A stretch of DNA of 15,902 bases from positions 1 through 15,902 of the forward strand of contig JAFYVD010000013.1 in NCBI GenBank assembly GCA_017558425.1, read 5' to 3'. The notes under the pieces were generated by a model. The model ran no database searches and was not told the origin of the DNA. It saw only the letters and a list, made by a program, of their open reading frames with translations. Below are positions 1 to 6,925 of this stretch, one piece after another. This DNA is from Clostridia bacterium (GTDB lineage Bacteria; Bacillota_A; Clostridia; RUG12999). A program made the position numbers and the translations under genes. Numbering within the stretch: the first letter of the stretch is position 1; the number at the start of each line of letters is the position of its first letter.

Positions 1-773
1 ATATTAAAGAGATGATTGTTCAGATTATTAGTATTAAAATTGATGATAATGTATTCTTTGAAATAGTTGGTATTGAAACAATTATTGCCGAAAACATAGA
101 AAAACTTGTTAAAAACGTGGGTAATATCGCTCTGAGATATTCGGGCGACTCCATTACCGCAGTTTTTGCCGGGGTGACCACCGTGGCAAGAGGCGTTATC
201 AACATTATCCTTGGATTTATTATATCCATTTACATGCTCTACGGCAAAGAAAAATTTATCCGTCAGGGCAAAATGATTGTACGAGCTTTTGCAAAACCCG
301 ATGCGGCGGACAAAATCATTGGCGTTGCAGCTGATGCGCACCAGATTTTCTCCGGTTTTATCGGAGCGAAAATTGTTGACTCCCTCATTGTGGGAATTAT
401 ATGCACAATCGGTATGTGGATTCTTCGCCTGCCTTATGCAGAGCTTATCGGATTTATCATAGGTATGTCCAACCTGATACCTTATTTCGGTTCCTGGCTG
501 GGCGGCATTGTTGCAACCCTTATGATAATGGTGGTAAGTCCGCTCCAGGCGCTTTGGTTTGTGATTCTGGTGCTGGTACTTCAGCAGGTGGACAACAGTA
601 TTATTTCGCCCAAAATTTTGGGTGATTCAACAGGTATCTCGCCTTTTTGGACAATGTTTGCCATCATAGTGGGCGGCGGATTCTTCGGAATTGTGGGAAT
701 GCTTATCGGCGTGCCTGTATTTGCACTGTTTTATTCTCTTTTTTCTGCTTATATCAGAAGAAAAACAAATTAG
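1..773 (+). CDS. AI-2E family transporter (5'-truncated by window edge)
   Basis: This is the C-terminal part of a polytopic membrane protein of the AI-2E (YdiK/TqsA/YtvI-like) permease family. The reading frame is open to the left edge, with its first complete codon at base 3, so the methionine codon at 12 is not necessarily the start. About 256 residues are visible, while family members usually have 330-400, so the N-terminal membrane segments are missing. Hydrophobic segments are visible around VINIILGFIISIYMLY and LIVGIICTIGMWIL and through the C-terminal third. The family signatures NLIPYFGSWLGG and QQVDNSIISPKILGDSTGIS are present, followed by a glycine-rich final membrane segment (GGGFFGIVGMLIGVPVFA). 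Substrates of this family vary (autoinducer-2, Na+/H+ exchange, others) and cannot be told here. The gene has no terminator of its own: the promoter of the next unit begins 3 nt after its stop codon. The family call is firm, the substrate unknown. Confidence 0.9.
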   Translation, partial: IKEMIVQIISIKIDDNVFFEIVGIETIIAENIEKLVKNVGNIALRYSGDSITAVFAGVTTVARGVINIILGFIISIYMLYGKEKFIRQGKMIVRAFAKPDAADKIIGVAADAHQIFSGFIGAKIVDSLIVGIICTIGMWILRLPYAELIGFIIGMSNLIPYFGSWLGGIVATLMIMVVSPLQALWFVILVLVLQQVDNSIISPKILGDSTGISPFWTMFAIIVGGGFFGIVGMLIGVPVFALFYSLFSAYIRRKTN

Positions 774-776
774 TGC

Positions 777-805
777 TTGCAAAAAAGCAAAAAGTATGGT
801 AAAAT
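777..805 (+). promoter_or_regulatory. Sigma-A-type promoter of the pheST T-box operon
   Basis: A -35 box TTGCAA (777-782) and a -10 box TAAAAT (800-805) are separated by exactly 17 nt. A TGG directly before the -10 box makes it an extended -10. Transcription would start near 812, just before the T-box leader. It lies between the stop codon of the permease gene and the leader, which fits the promoter of the pheS-pheT unit. No start-site data exist here, so this is a sequence-based prediction. Confidence 0.75.
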
Positions 806-811
806 ATAAAA

Positions 812-1065
812 TTGCAAAGGCTGTGAATGGGAAAAGTAGTCTGAAAAACGCACCAAGAGAGGAACCCGCCGGAGGCTGTGAGCGGTTCTGTGAAGGTTGT
901 CGGATGAAGTTCGCCCGGGAGCTGCAGACCTGAACTTTTCAGTAGGGTCTGACGGGGTAGACCGTTATATCTTCCGAAAAGTGCCGGGGTTCCCCGGAAT
1001 TTGGGTGGTACCGCGTAAGGAATTGTCCTTCCGTCCCAATGTGGGCGGAAGGGTTTTTGTTTTAT
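812..1065 (+). promoter_or_regulatory. T-box riboswitch, phenylalanine-specific leader of pheST
   Basis: T-box leaders bind an uncharged tRNA by its anticodon and its free NCCA end and then prevent transcription termination. The diagnostic T-box sequence GGGTGGTACCGCG is at 1003-1015. In the stem I region the motif GAAGTTCGCCCGGGAG (906-921) places the specifier codon TTC (Phe) at 910-912, matching the downstream pheS. A stem III-like hairpin CCGGGG/CCCCGG is at 984-997. The antiterminator can form from TTGGG (1001-1005) with CCCAA (1035-1039) and AAGGA (1017-1021) with TCCTT (1026-1030), leaving TGGT free for the tRNA end. These pairings exclude the terminator at 1027-1052. Identification as a T-box is firm; the outer limits and the exact stem I fold are estimates. 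Confidence 0.95.
1027..1065 (+). terminator. Conditional terminator of the Phe T-box
   Basis: CCTTCCG (1027-1033) pairs with CGGAAGG (1046-1052), and CCC (1035-1037) with GGG (1043-1045), with T1034 bulged. The T-rich run TTTTTGTTTT follows from 1054. Its 5' arm is shared with the antiterminator of the T-box, so the two structures are alternatives. It would also stop read-through from the upstream permease gene when phenylalanyl-tRNA is well charged. Confidence 0.9.
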
Positions 1066-1089
1066 AAATGTATAAAAGGAGAGATAAAT

Positions 1090-2124
1090 ATGAAAGAAAT
1101 GCTGGAAAAAATTCAGTCAGCTGCAGAAGCTGAAATTGCCGGCATAAGCGCAGAACCTGAAAAGGCAATGGCTGAGCTGGAAAATTTAAGAATTAAATAT
1201 CTCGGTAAAAAAGGCGAACTCACCGCTGTACTCCGTGGAATGGGTGCTCTTTCTGCTGAGGAAAGACCGCTTGTGGGCAAAATTGCCAACGAAGTTCGTG
1301 AATCTATTGAGCAGAAGCTTGACGCGGCAAAAACCGCGGTCGAATCCGCAATGTCCGCTCAGAAGCTTAAAGATGAAAAGATTGACGTTACCATGCCGGG
1401 CAAAAAAAGTCCTGCCGGCAGACTTCACCCCACCGCTCAGGTGCTTGAAGAAATTAAAGATATTTTTATCGGTCTTGGTTTCTCCATCGCGGAAGGTCCC
1501 GACGTTGAGCTGGATTATTACAATTTTGAAGCGCTCAACATCCCCAAAAACCATCCCGCCCGTGACACTCAGGACACTTTCTATATCAACGAAAACACAG
1601 TTCTGCGTACACAGACCTCGCCTATGCAGGTTCGTGTAATGGAAAAAACTCAGCCTCCCATCAGAATTCTGGCGCCCGGCCGAGTTTACAGAAGTGACGC
1701 TGTTGACGCAACTCACAGCCCTGTTTTCCATCAGATTGAAGGTCTTGTTGTGGACAAAGGCGTTACAATGGCAGACCTGAAAGGTACTCTTGACCTTTTT
1801 GCAAAAAAACTTTACGGTGAAGAAACTGTTACACGTTTCCGTCCCCACCACTTCCCCTTCACAGAGCCGTCCGCCGAAATGGACATCCGTTGCTTCAGCT
1901 GTGGCGGTAAAGGTTGCAGACTTTGTAAAAATGAAGGCTGGATAGAAATTCTCGGTGCCGGAATGGTTCACCCCAAGGTGCTGAAAAACTGCGGTATCGA
2001 CCCTGAAATCTACAGCGGTTTTGCGTTCGGTATCGGTCTTGAGCGAATAGTTATGAGAAGATTTGATATCAGAGACCTTCGTCTCTTCTTTGAAAATGAT
2101 ATCAGATTCCTGAAACAGTTCTAA
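1090..2124 (+). CDS. pheS: Phenylalanyl-tRNA synthetase alpha subunit
   Basis: PheS is the catalytic subunit of the cytoplasmic alpha2-beta2 enzyme that charges tRNA-Phe with phenylalanine using ATP. The product has 344 residues, the usual size. An N-terminal coiled-coil tRNA-binding arm (about residues 1-90) is followed by a class II synthetase core. Visible marks are motif 2 (FHQIEG, residues 213-218), the [11 protein letters not shown] segment, [10 protein letters not shown], and motif 3 ([12 protein letters not shown]). A four-cysteine knuckle (C268, C271, C276, C279) is present, as in Bacillus PheS. I chose ATG 1090 because AGGAG (1077-1081) lies 8 nt upstream; an in-frame ATG at 1039 sits inside the terminator loop and is rejected. 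pheT follows after 13 nt. The T-box upstream ties expression to the charging level of tRNA-Phe. Confidence 0.98.
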   Translation: MKEMLEKIQSAAEAEIAGISAEPEKAMAELENLRIKYLGKKGELTAVLRGMGALSAEERPLVGKIANEVRESIEQKLDAAKTAVESAMSAQKLKDEKIDVTMPGKKSPAGRLHPTAQVLEEIKDIFIGLGFSIAEGPDVELDYYNFEALNIPKNHPARDTQDTFYINENTVLRTQTSPMQVRVMEKTQPPIRILAPGRVYRSDAVDATHSPVFHQIEGLVVDKGVTMADLKGTLDLFAKKLYGEETVTRFRPHHFPFTEPSAEMDIRCFSCGGKGCRLCKNEGWIEILGAGMVHPKVLKNCGIDPEIYSGFAFGIGLERIVMRRFDIRDLRLFFENDIRFLKQF

Positions 2125-2137
2125 GGAGGGAAACGAA

Positions 2138-4513
2138 ATGAAAGCATCAGTAAAATGGTTATGCGACTATGTTGATATAGCGGATGTTGAGCTCCGCGAA
2201 CTTGCCGAAGCAATGACAATGTCCGGTTCCAAGGTTGAAGAAATCACAGAGCAGGGCGCAGAAATAAACAAAGTTGTTGCCGGCAGAATTTTAAAGAAAG
2301 AACACCATCCCGACGCTGACAAACTCTGGGTTTGTCAGGTGGACGTTGGTGCGGAAACAACTCAGATTGTAACAGGTGCACAGAATATCGAGGAAGGTAT
2401 GCTTGTTCCCGTTGCACTTCATAAATCCACACTTCCCGGCGGCGTGAAAATCACAAAAGGCAAGCTCCGCGGTCAGGTTTCAAACGGTATGATGTGCTCT
2501 CACGAAGAGCTGGGCATTGAAATGTCCGACTATGCAGGTGCCTGCGAAGACGGAATTCTGGTGATTCTGGAAGATGTTCCCACAGGAACAGACATCAAAG
2601 AAGTGCTTTCCCTCAACGAAAAAATCGTTGAATTTGAAATCACTTCCAACCGTGCCGACTGCTTTGGCGTGCTCGGTCTTGCAAGGGAAGCTGCCGTTAC
2701 TTTCGGCAAACCTTTTAACTACAAAAAACCCGTTGTAAAAGGCGGCGCTTCGGCTGACGGAGCGGAAATCAAGGTTACCGTTAAAGACTCCGAACTTTGT
2801 CCCAGATACGCTTGCCGCGTTGTTAAAAATCTTAAAATTGAAGAATCTCCCGCTTGGATTAAAGAACGCCTTAAAAGTGCAGGTGTGAGACCTATCAACA
2901 ACATTGTTGACATCACAAACTTTGTTATGCTCGAATATGGTCAGCCCATGCACGCATTTGACCTGAGCTATATCAAAGGTAACGAAATTATAGTAAGAAC
3001 TGCCGCAGACGGTGAAATTATCACAACTCTTGACGGCGAAGAACATAAACTTGATTCCTCAATGCTTGTAATTGCAGATGCAGAACGTGCTGTTGCTGTT
3101 GCAGGTGTTATGGGCGGTGAAAACTCCGAAATCACCGAAAATACAAAAACTCTCCTTTTCGAATCTGCTAACTTTGACGGTCCGTCTGTCAGAATCACAG
3201 CCAAAAAGCTTGGTATGAGAACAGAAGCTTCCGGCAGATACGAAAAAGGTCTTGACCCCAACATTGTTCCCGATGCACTTGACCGTGCTTGCGAACTTAT
3301 CGAAATGCTGGGTGCAGGCGAAGTTACAGACGTTATGGAAGATGTTTACGGCAAAAAACGTGTGATGGAGCCCATCGAGTTCAATGCTGACAAAATCAAC
3401 AGATTCCTCGGAACAGACATTCCCGAATCGGAAATGGTGAGAATCCTCACAGAGCTTGAATGTAAGGTTGAAGGCGACAAAGTTACTCCTCCCACCTTCC
3501 GTGCAGACCTTGAAGGTTTTGCGGATATTGCCGAAGAAGTTCTCCGTTTCCACGGTTATGACAAAATGCCCATGACTCTTCTCCGCGGCGATACAACAGC
3601 AGGCGGCAGAACTCTCCGTCAGGCACTGTCTTATAAAATCAAAAACATCCTGGTTGGCGCAGGCGCATATGAAATTCTCACATATTCATTCACCTCTCCC
3701 AAGAGTATGGATATGCTGAAAATTCCCGCAGATTCCGACCTTCGCAATGTTATAAAAATCATCAACCCGCTGGGCGAAGAAAACTCCATTATGAGAAGAA
3801 CAACCGTGGGCTCGATGCTTGAAATTCTTGCCAACAACTATAACGGCAGAAACGAAAGTGCAAAACTCTTTGAAATTGGCAAAATTTTCAACCCCATCCC
3901 CGGTGAAAGCCTTGCTGACGAACCCGAAAAACTGACAATCGGTATGTACGGCAACGTTGATTATTATGACATCAAAGGTATGGTGGAAGTTCTGATGGAT
4001 GCAATCGGTGTGAAATCGCTGAAATTCACAGCCGAAGCAGAAAATCCCACTTTCCACCCCGGCAGAACTGCGAAAGTTTTAATCGGTGGCAAAGATGCCG
4101 GCATTATGGGTGAAATTCACCCCGATGTGCTGAAAAATTACGGAATTCCCGTAAAAGCATATGTTGCGGAAATTGACCTTGATGCGATAATCGAAAATGC
4201 CGATACAGAAAAATCATTTGTGGAAATGCCCAGATTCCCTGCCGTTTCCCGTGATATTGCAATGCTTGTTTCGGACGAAGTTCCGGTTGCCGACATTGAA
4301 GATGTAATCAAATCGGCGGCAGGCAAACTGCTTGAAGATGTAAAACTCTTTGACGTGTATAAAGGCAGTCAGATTGCGGCAGACAAGAAGAGCGTTGCGT
4401 ACGCACTCACTCTCCGCAGTGCCGAAAAAACTCTCAGTGAGGAAGAAGTTACAGCCGTTATGGACAAGGTGCTCGGAGCACTTTCCGAAAAACTCGGCGC
4501 AGAACTGAGATAA
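2138..4513 (+). CDS. pheT: Phenylalanyl-tRNA synthetase beta subunit
   Basis: PheT is the large subunit of phenylalanyl-tRNA synthetase. It binds tRNA-Phe and hydrolyses mischarged Tyr-tRNA-Phe. At 791 residues it has the standard bacterial length. In order it shows an N-terminal segment, an EMAP/OB-type tRNA-binding domain (about 40-150, with HHPDADKLWVCQVD and the NGMMCSHEELG region), the B3/B4 editing domain (about 210-390), the B5 domain (about 405-475), a catalytic-like core, and a C-terminal anticodon-binding FDX-ACB domain (about 695-790, beginning EMPRFPAVSRDIAML). The start ATG has the ribosome site TAAGGAGGG, which overlaps the pheS stop codon and suggests coupled translation. It is the last gene of the T-box operon and is followed by a strong terminator. 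Confidence 0.98.
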   Translation: MKASVKWLCDYVDIADVELRELAEAMTMSGSKVEEITEQGAEINKVVAGRILKKEHHPDADKLWVCQVDVGAETTQIVTGAQNIEEGMLVPVALHKSTLPGGVKITKGKLRGQVSNGMMCSHEELGIEMSDYAGACEDGILVILEDVPTGTDIKEVLSLNEKIVEFEITSNRADCFGVLGLAREAAVTFGKPFNYKKPVVKGGASADGAEIKVTVKDSELCPRYACRVVKNLKIEESPAWIKERLKSAGVRPINNIVDITNFVMLEYGQPMHAFDLSYIKGNEIIVRTAADGEIITTLDGEEHKLDSSMLVIADAERAVAVAGVMGGENSEITENTKTLLFESANFDGPSVRITAKKLGMRTEASGRYEKGLDPNIVPDALDRACELIEMLGAGEVTDVMEDVYGKKRVMEPIEFNADKINRFLGTDIPESEMVRILTELECKVEGDKVTPPTFRADLEGFADIAEEVLRFHGYDKMPMTLLRGDTTAGGRTLRQALSYKIKNILVGAGAYEILTYSFTSPKSMDMLKIPADSDLRNVIKIINPLGEENSIMRRTTVGSMLEILANNYNGRNESAKLFEIGKIFNPIPGESLADEPEKLTIGMYGNVDYYDIKGMVEVLMDAIGVKSLKFTAEAENPTFHPGRTAKVLIGGKDAGIMGEIHPDVLKNYGIPVKAYVAEIDLDAIIENADTEKSFVEMPRFPAVSRDIAMLVSDEVPVADIEDVIKSAAGKLLEDVKLFDVYKGSQIAADKKSVAYALTLRSAEKTLSEEEVTAVMDKVLGALSEKLGAELR

Positions 4514-4524
4514 ACAAAAATAAT

Positions 4525-4560
4525 AACCCCGAACAATTGTTGTTCGGGGGTTTTGTTTTT
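4525..4560 (+). terminator. Intrinsic terminator of pheST, probably bidirectional
   Basis: CCCCGAACAA (4527-4536) pairs perfectly with TTGTTCGGGG (4540-4549) around a 3-nt loop. The run TTTTGTTTTT follows on the plus strand. On the minus strand the same hairpin is followed by TTATTATTTTTG, so it can also end the convergent minus-strand gene whose stop codon is at 4578. Confidence 0.93.
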
Positions 4561-4577
4561 TCACAGGGAAAAGTTTT

Positions 4578-5741
4578 TTATCTTATTATTGTTTTGAATC
4601 TTTGTATGGTGTGGGGAAGGCTTGGCTCGGTGGGGTAATAGCAATCTATGTAGAGCAGATGGCCATCTGCGTCGCGCACATAGTCGCTGACGCTGGCCGT
4701 GTTCCCCTGAAGGTTACAAATACGGATGATTTGTTCTTGCTCGTTAAAGGTATAAACATAAGTTTTGGTGGTTATCACAAGATAACCTGTGTCGTCGTCG
4801 TATGTGCGTTCTGCAACGCTCTCGTCCAAAGCTTTTATTTTGTTAAATGAGCTTGGCTTGTCTGTGACAACATAGTAATCAAACGGGTAAAATATGTGCC
4901 ACGTGGTCAGATTATCAACATCGGAATATTGTTTGGTTTCGCTTTTATAATTTTTGCCGCGTTTGTCGTTGCTGTAAAAAATCTTAAAATATCCCTTTTC
5001 GTCGTTGTAGGAAACTTCTTCCGTTTCGCCGCTATTTGTTTCCTTGTAAATCATCCGGTTTTGCTCGTCATAAGCATAAGTGAATTTATCGCCGTAAGAG
5101 TTTGTTTCGGTGATTAAATTGCCGTAACTGTCATACTCATATTTACACCAATCGTTATATTTATTTTTGTACTCTATAAGGTTATCGTTAGAATCGTAGA
5201 TATATTCTCTGTGACTGTGGTCGCCTATATTGTCGTTGTATTCTGTATAGTTTCCGTTTGCATCATAGGAGTGCCACAATTTGGACCCGTCGTTGTAATC
5301 CACCTCCGACTCAACATCCACTTCCATTCTCACTTTGACGGTGTTTGCGTCGGGGAACCAGTCAACCTGCAGGCCGAAAGCTTCTGCACAGGCACGAACG
5401 GGCACCATTGTTCTGCCGTTTTCCAGATATGCGGCAACATCAAGCGTTTTTGGCACTCCGTTTACAAGCATGGTGTTGCTGCCGATGGCAAGCTCTATCT
5501 CGGTGTCGTCTTTTATGGCATAAACTGTCTGCGCTACATCATCCCACGCTACAAATGCACCAATTGCCTCGAATGCGGCACGCAGAGGAAGCATTGTTCT
5601 GCCATCTACAACTTTGGGCGGAACATCGGATGCCACAGGGTCGCCTCCAACAAAAAGCTTCACGGGCCTGTCGGCAAAAGCCGTAACTCCCATAGCTGAA
5701 ATGATACATAAAACAAGAAACAACGGTAGTAGTTTTTTCAT
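4578..5741 (-). CDS. Secreted stalk-domain protein with YD/RHS-like repeats, function unknown
   Basis: The product has 387 residues and no assigned function. Residues 1-23 form a signal peptide (MKKLLPLFLVL..., likely cleaved after AFA). Residues about 27-139 are a copper-amine-oxidase N-terminal-type 'stalk' domain built of two similar halves, each with a GRTM(L/V)P(L/V)RA core. These domains are thought to mediate cell-surface attachment or assembly and do not imply amine oxidase activity. From residue 159 the motif Y-D/N-x-x-G/N recurs at 159, 182, 203, 224 and 245, a period of about 21 residues as in YD/RHS repeats. Weaker copies follow near 314, 332 and 356. No toxin domain, protease site or membrane anchor is visible. 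I chose ATG 5741 because GAAAGG lies 9 nt upstream; the in-frame ATG at 5750 abuts that site with no spacing. It is transcribed divergently from another stalk protein gene and convergently to pheT. Confidence 0.85.
   Translation of the reverse strand: MKKLLPLFLVLCIISAMGVTAFADRPVKLFVGGDPVASDVPPKVVDGRTMLPLRAAFEAIGAFVAWDDVAQTVYAIKDDTEIELAIGSNTMLVNGVPKTLDVAAYLENGRTMVPVRACAEAFGLQVDWFPDANTVKVRMEVDVESEVDYNDGSKLWHSYDANGNYTEYNDNIGDHSHREYIYDSNDNLIEYKNKYNDWCKYEYDSYGNLITETNSYGDKFTYAYDEQNRMIYKETNSGETEEVSYNDEKGYFKIFYSNDKRGKNYKSETKQYSDVDNLTTWHIFYPFDYYVVTDKPSSFNKIKALDESVAERTYDDDTGYLVITTKTYVYTFNEQEQIIRICNLQGNTASVSDYVRDADGHLLYIDCYYPTEPSLPHTIQRFKTIIR
4992..5267 (-). repeat. Tandem YD-type repeats encoded in the minus-strand secreted protein
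   Basis: This stretch encodes residues 159-250. Five units begin YDANGN, YDSNDN, YDSYGN, YDEQNR and YNDEKG, at spacings of 23, 21, 21 and 21 residues. The pattern YDxxGN, then about a dozen polar and aromatic residues, then Y-x-Y-D resembles the YD repeats of RHS and wall-associated WapA proteins. The repeats are diverged at residue level, so this is an old protein repeat and not a recent DNA duplication. Confidence 0.7.
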
Positions 5742-5750
5742 TTCAATCAT

Positions 5751-5756
5751 CCTTTC
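5751..5756 (-). promoter_or_regulatory. Ribosome binding site that decides the start of the minus-strand secreted protein
   Basis: Read on the minus strand this is GAAAGG. It ends directly at the ATG at 5750 (spacing 0) but lies 9 nt before the ATG at 5741, which is the proper distance. It therefore favours the shorter protein, whose signal peptide starts MKKLL. Confidence 0.6.
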
Positions 5757-5772
5757 GGGATATACTTGTTAG

Positions 5773-5802
5773 ATTATATCATTTTGGCAGATATTTTGTC
5801 AA
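5773..5802 (-). promoter_or_regulatory. Consensus sigma-A promoter of the minus-strand stalk-YD gene
   Basis: On the minus strand a perfect -35 TTGACA (5802-5797) is followed after 18 nt by a perfect -10 TATAAT (5778-5773). A TGA before the -10 gives an extended form. The start would fall near 5766, leaving a short leader of about 25 nt. This is the strongest-looking promoter in the window. Confidence 0.85.
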
Positions 5803-5867
5803 TCTTTTGCAAAAAAATCCCGCCGGTGGAAAATTAAGAATAAATCCCATAAAAATTCAAAAAAATA

Positions 5868-5896
5868 TAGACAAAAGCGACGTTTACTGATATAAT
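5868..5896 (+). promoter_or_regulatory. Sigma-A promoter for the plus-strand stalk protein and probably the asp23-nusB string
   Basis: TAGACA (5868-5873) and TATAAT (5891-5896) are separated by 17 nt, and the TGA directly before the -10 makes it extended. An A-rich stretch immediately upstream (about 5850-5867) could act as an UP element. The two divergent -35 boxes are 65 bp apart, so one regulator could bind between them, but I see no clear operator palindrome there. It is the only obvious intergenic promoter ahead of the 10-kb plus-strand gene string. Confidence 0.8.
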
Positions 5897-5939
5897 AAAA
5901 GTGTATATCTATAATTATTTACCGGAAAGGGGATAATAA

Positions 5940-6404
5940 GTGGATAAAATCAGAAAAATAGCTGCATTTTTTCTTTGCGCAGTGCTGATGACGGTGGCTT
6001 TTTCCATCGGGACATTTGCGCAGGAAGATGGCATTTCCGTTTTGATTGACGGAGAAAAAGTGGTGTTTGACGCGCAGCCCAAAATGGTGAACGACAGGGT
6101 TATGGTTCCGCTGAGAGCCATTTTCGAAAAACTTCAGGCGGAAGTTTTGTGGGAAGAGGCTTTTGAAAGAGTTATTGTGAACTTTGGCGAATCGGATCAG
6201 GTTGTAATGTATATCGGCGCAAACAGGGCTTTTATAAACGGCATAATCTTGCCGCTTGATTCGGCTCCGTTTGTTTCGGAAGACAGAACCTATGTGCCGC
6301 TCAGGTTCATCGGTGAAAGTCTAGGGATGTCGGTGGAATGGGATGACAGCTCGAAAACTGTGATTATTACGTCAGCAGACAAAGATGAAGAAAATATAAA
6401 ATAA
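5940..6404 (+). CDS. Secreted copper-amine-oxidase N-terminal (stalk) domain protein
   Basis: This 154-residue exported protein consists of little more than one stalk domain. Residues 1-27 form a signal peptide with a likely cut after TFA. The domain spans about 32-148 and shows two half-repeats: DRVMVPLRAIFEKLQAEVLW and EDRTYVPLRFIGESLGMSVEW. Such domains are common in Clostridia and Paenibacillus surface proteins and are thought to serve in wall or surface association. Copper or amine oxidase catalysis is not implied, and no catalytic domain is present. The start is GTG 5940, with AGGGG (5928-5932) 7 nt upstream. It is divergent from a larger protein carrying the same domain type, so the two may be related by duplication. 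The asp23 gene follows 20 nt later. The domain call is firm and the role unknown. Confidence 0.88.
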   Translation: MDKIRKIAAFFLCAVLMTVAFSIGTFAQEDGISVLIDGEKVVFDAQPKMVNDRVMVPLRAIFEKLQAEVLWEEAFERVIVNFGESDQVVMYIGANRAFINGIILPLDSAPFVSEDRTYVPLRFIGESLGMSVEWDDSSKTVIITSADKDEENIK

Positions 6405-6424
6405 ATATGGAAAGGAAAATAAAG

Positions 6425-6826
6425 ATGAGCGAAATTAAAGATATTATGAATGAAAACGAACTCACCGGCGGTGAAGTGAAAATTTCGGAGGAAGTAATTG
6501 AAGTGCTGGCAGACAAAGCCGCGATGGAAATTGACGGCGTGGCAGGCCTTGCCGCAGGTTTCCTTGACAGCGTTGCAGACGTTTTCGGCAAGAAAAAGTC
6601 GGGCGCAAAAGGCGTGGATGTTGAAATTAAAGACGGCACTACAAATATCACAGTTCACGTTATCATAAAATTCGGTTGCAGAATTCCCGAAATTGCATGG
6701 AGAATTCAGGAAGCTGTTAAGAATACAGTTGAAAGCATGACAAATCTTGAAGTGCTGAAAGTTAATGTTTTTGTTGACGGTGTGAAATTTGTTGAAGAAT
6801 GTGAGCCTGCCGAAGAGCAAGAATAA
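6425..6826 (+). CDS. Asp23/Gls24 family protein
   Basis: This 133-residue cytoplasmic protein belongs to the Asp23/Gls24 (alkaline shock, DUF322) family. In other Firmicutes these proteins sit at the membrane or in the cytosol and are linked to envelope stress; the exact role is not settled. Family features are the N-terminal KISEEVIEVLADKAAMEIDGVAGL segment, a middle beta-rich part ending with ITVHVIIKFGCRIPEIAWRIQ, and VLKVNVFVDGVKF near the end. The tail is acidic (EECEPAEEQE). I chose ATG 6425 because AAAGGA (6411-6416) lies 8 nt upstream; the in-frame ATG at 6407 has no ribosome site. The membrane partners AmaP and DUF2273 found beside Asp23 in cocci are absent. An Asp23 gene just before nusB is a common arrangement in Clostridia. 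Confidence 0.92.
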   Translation: MSEIKDIMNENELTGGEVKISEEVIEVLADKAAMEIDGVAGLAAGFLDSVADVFGKKKSGAKGVDVEIKDGTTNITVHVIIKFGCRIPEIAWRIQEAVKNTVESMTNLEVLKVNVFVDGVKFVEECEPAEEQE

Positions 6827-6844
6827 TCCGGCAATCCTGAACCT

Positions 6845-6887
6845 TGTAAATTTTATGAGCAGTTAAAAGCAGCCCAGAAAATTTACA
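6845..6887 (+). promoter_or_regulatory. Possible antiterminator hairpin before nusB
   Basis: TGTAAATTTT (6845-6854) is perfectly complementary to AAAATTTACA (6878-6887). Its loop would contain the 5' arm of the terminator hairpin at 6865-6897. The two 10-bp stems interleave, and with no bases between their 3' arms they can hardly form fully together. They are therefore candidates for mutually exclusive structures. A trigger is not visible, and the A/T-rich stem is weak. Confidence 0.4.
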
Positions 6888-6903
6888 GGCTGCTTTTTCA
6901 GTT
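6865..6903 (+). terminator. Intrinsic terminator or attenuator between asp23 and nusB
   Basis: AAAAGCAGCC (6865-6874) pairs perfectly with GGCTGCTTTT (6888-6897) around a 13-nt loop. T residues follow (TTTTTCAGTTTT from 6894, partly within the stem). It would end transcripts from the stalk/asp23 promoter. Since no other clear promoter lies before nusB, partial read-through is likely needed to express the long operon behind it. Confidence 0.75.
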
Positions 6904-6925
6904 TTAACAAAGAAAGGTCAGAAAT

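Noticed and set aside
777..795. TTGC-AAAAAA-GCAA mini-hairpin considered as terminator of the permease gene.
   Set aside because: The stem has only 4 bp and no T run; the bases are better explained as the -35 box and spacer of the T-box promoter.
984..997. Perfect hairpin CCGGGG/CCCCGG considered as an independent terminator.
   Set aside because: No T run follows it, and it fits the position of stem III of the T-box leader.
1039..1089. An in-frame upstream ATG that would extend PheS by 17 residues.
   Set aside because: It sits in the loop of the T-box terminator without a ribosome site, whereas ATG 1090 has AGGAG at 8 nt.
1186..1971. A long open frame on the minus strand opposite pheS (261 codons).
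   Set aside because: It lies wholly within pheS, which has clear family motifs and a proper ribosome site. The antisense frame has no recognisable domain and is rich in Phe/Cys/His, as expected from the complement of a coding frame.
5211..5699. A 162-codon plus-strand frame inside the minus-strand secreted protein gene.
   Set aside because: The minus-strand frame has a signal peptide, known domain, ribosome site and consensus promoter. The plus frame is its complement and has none of these.
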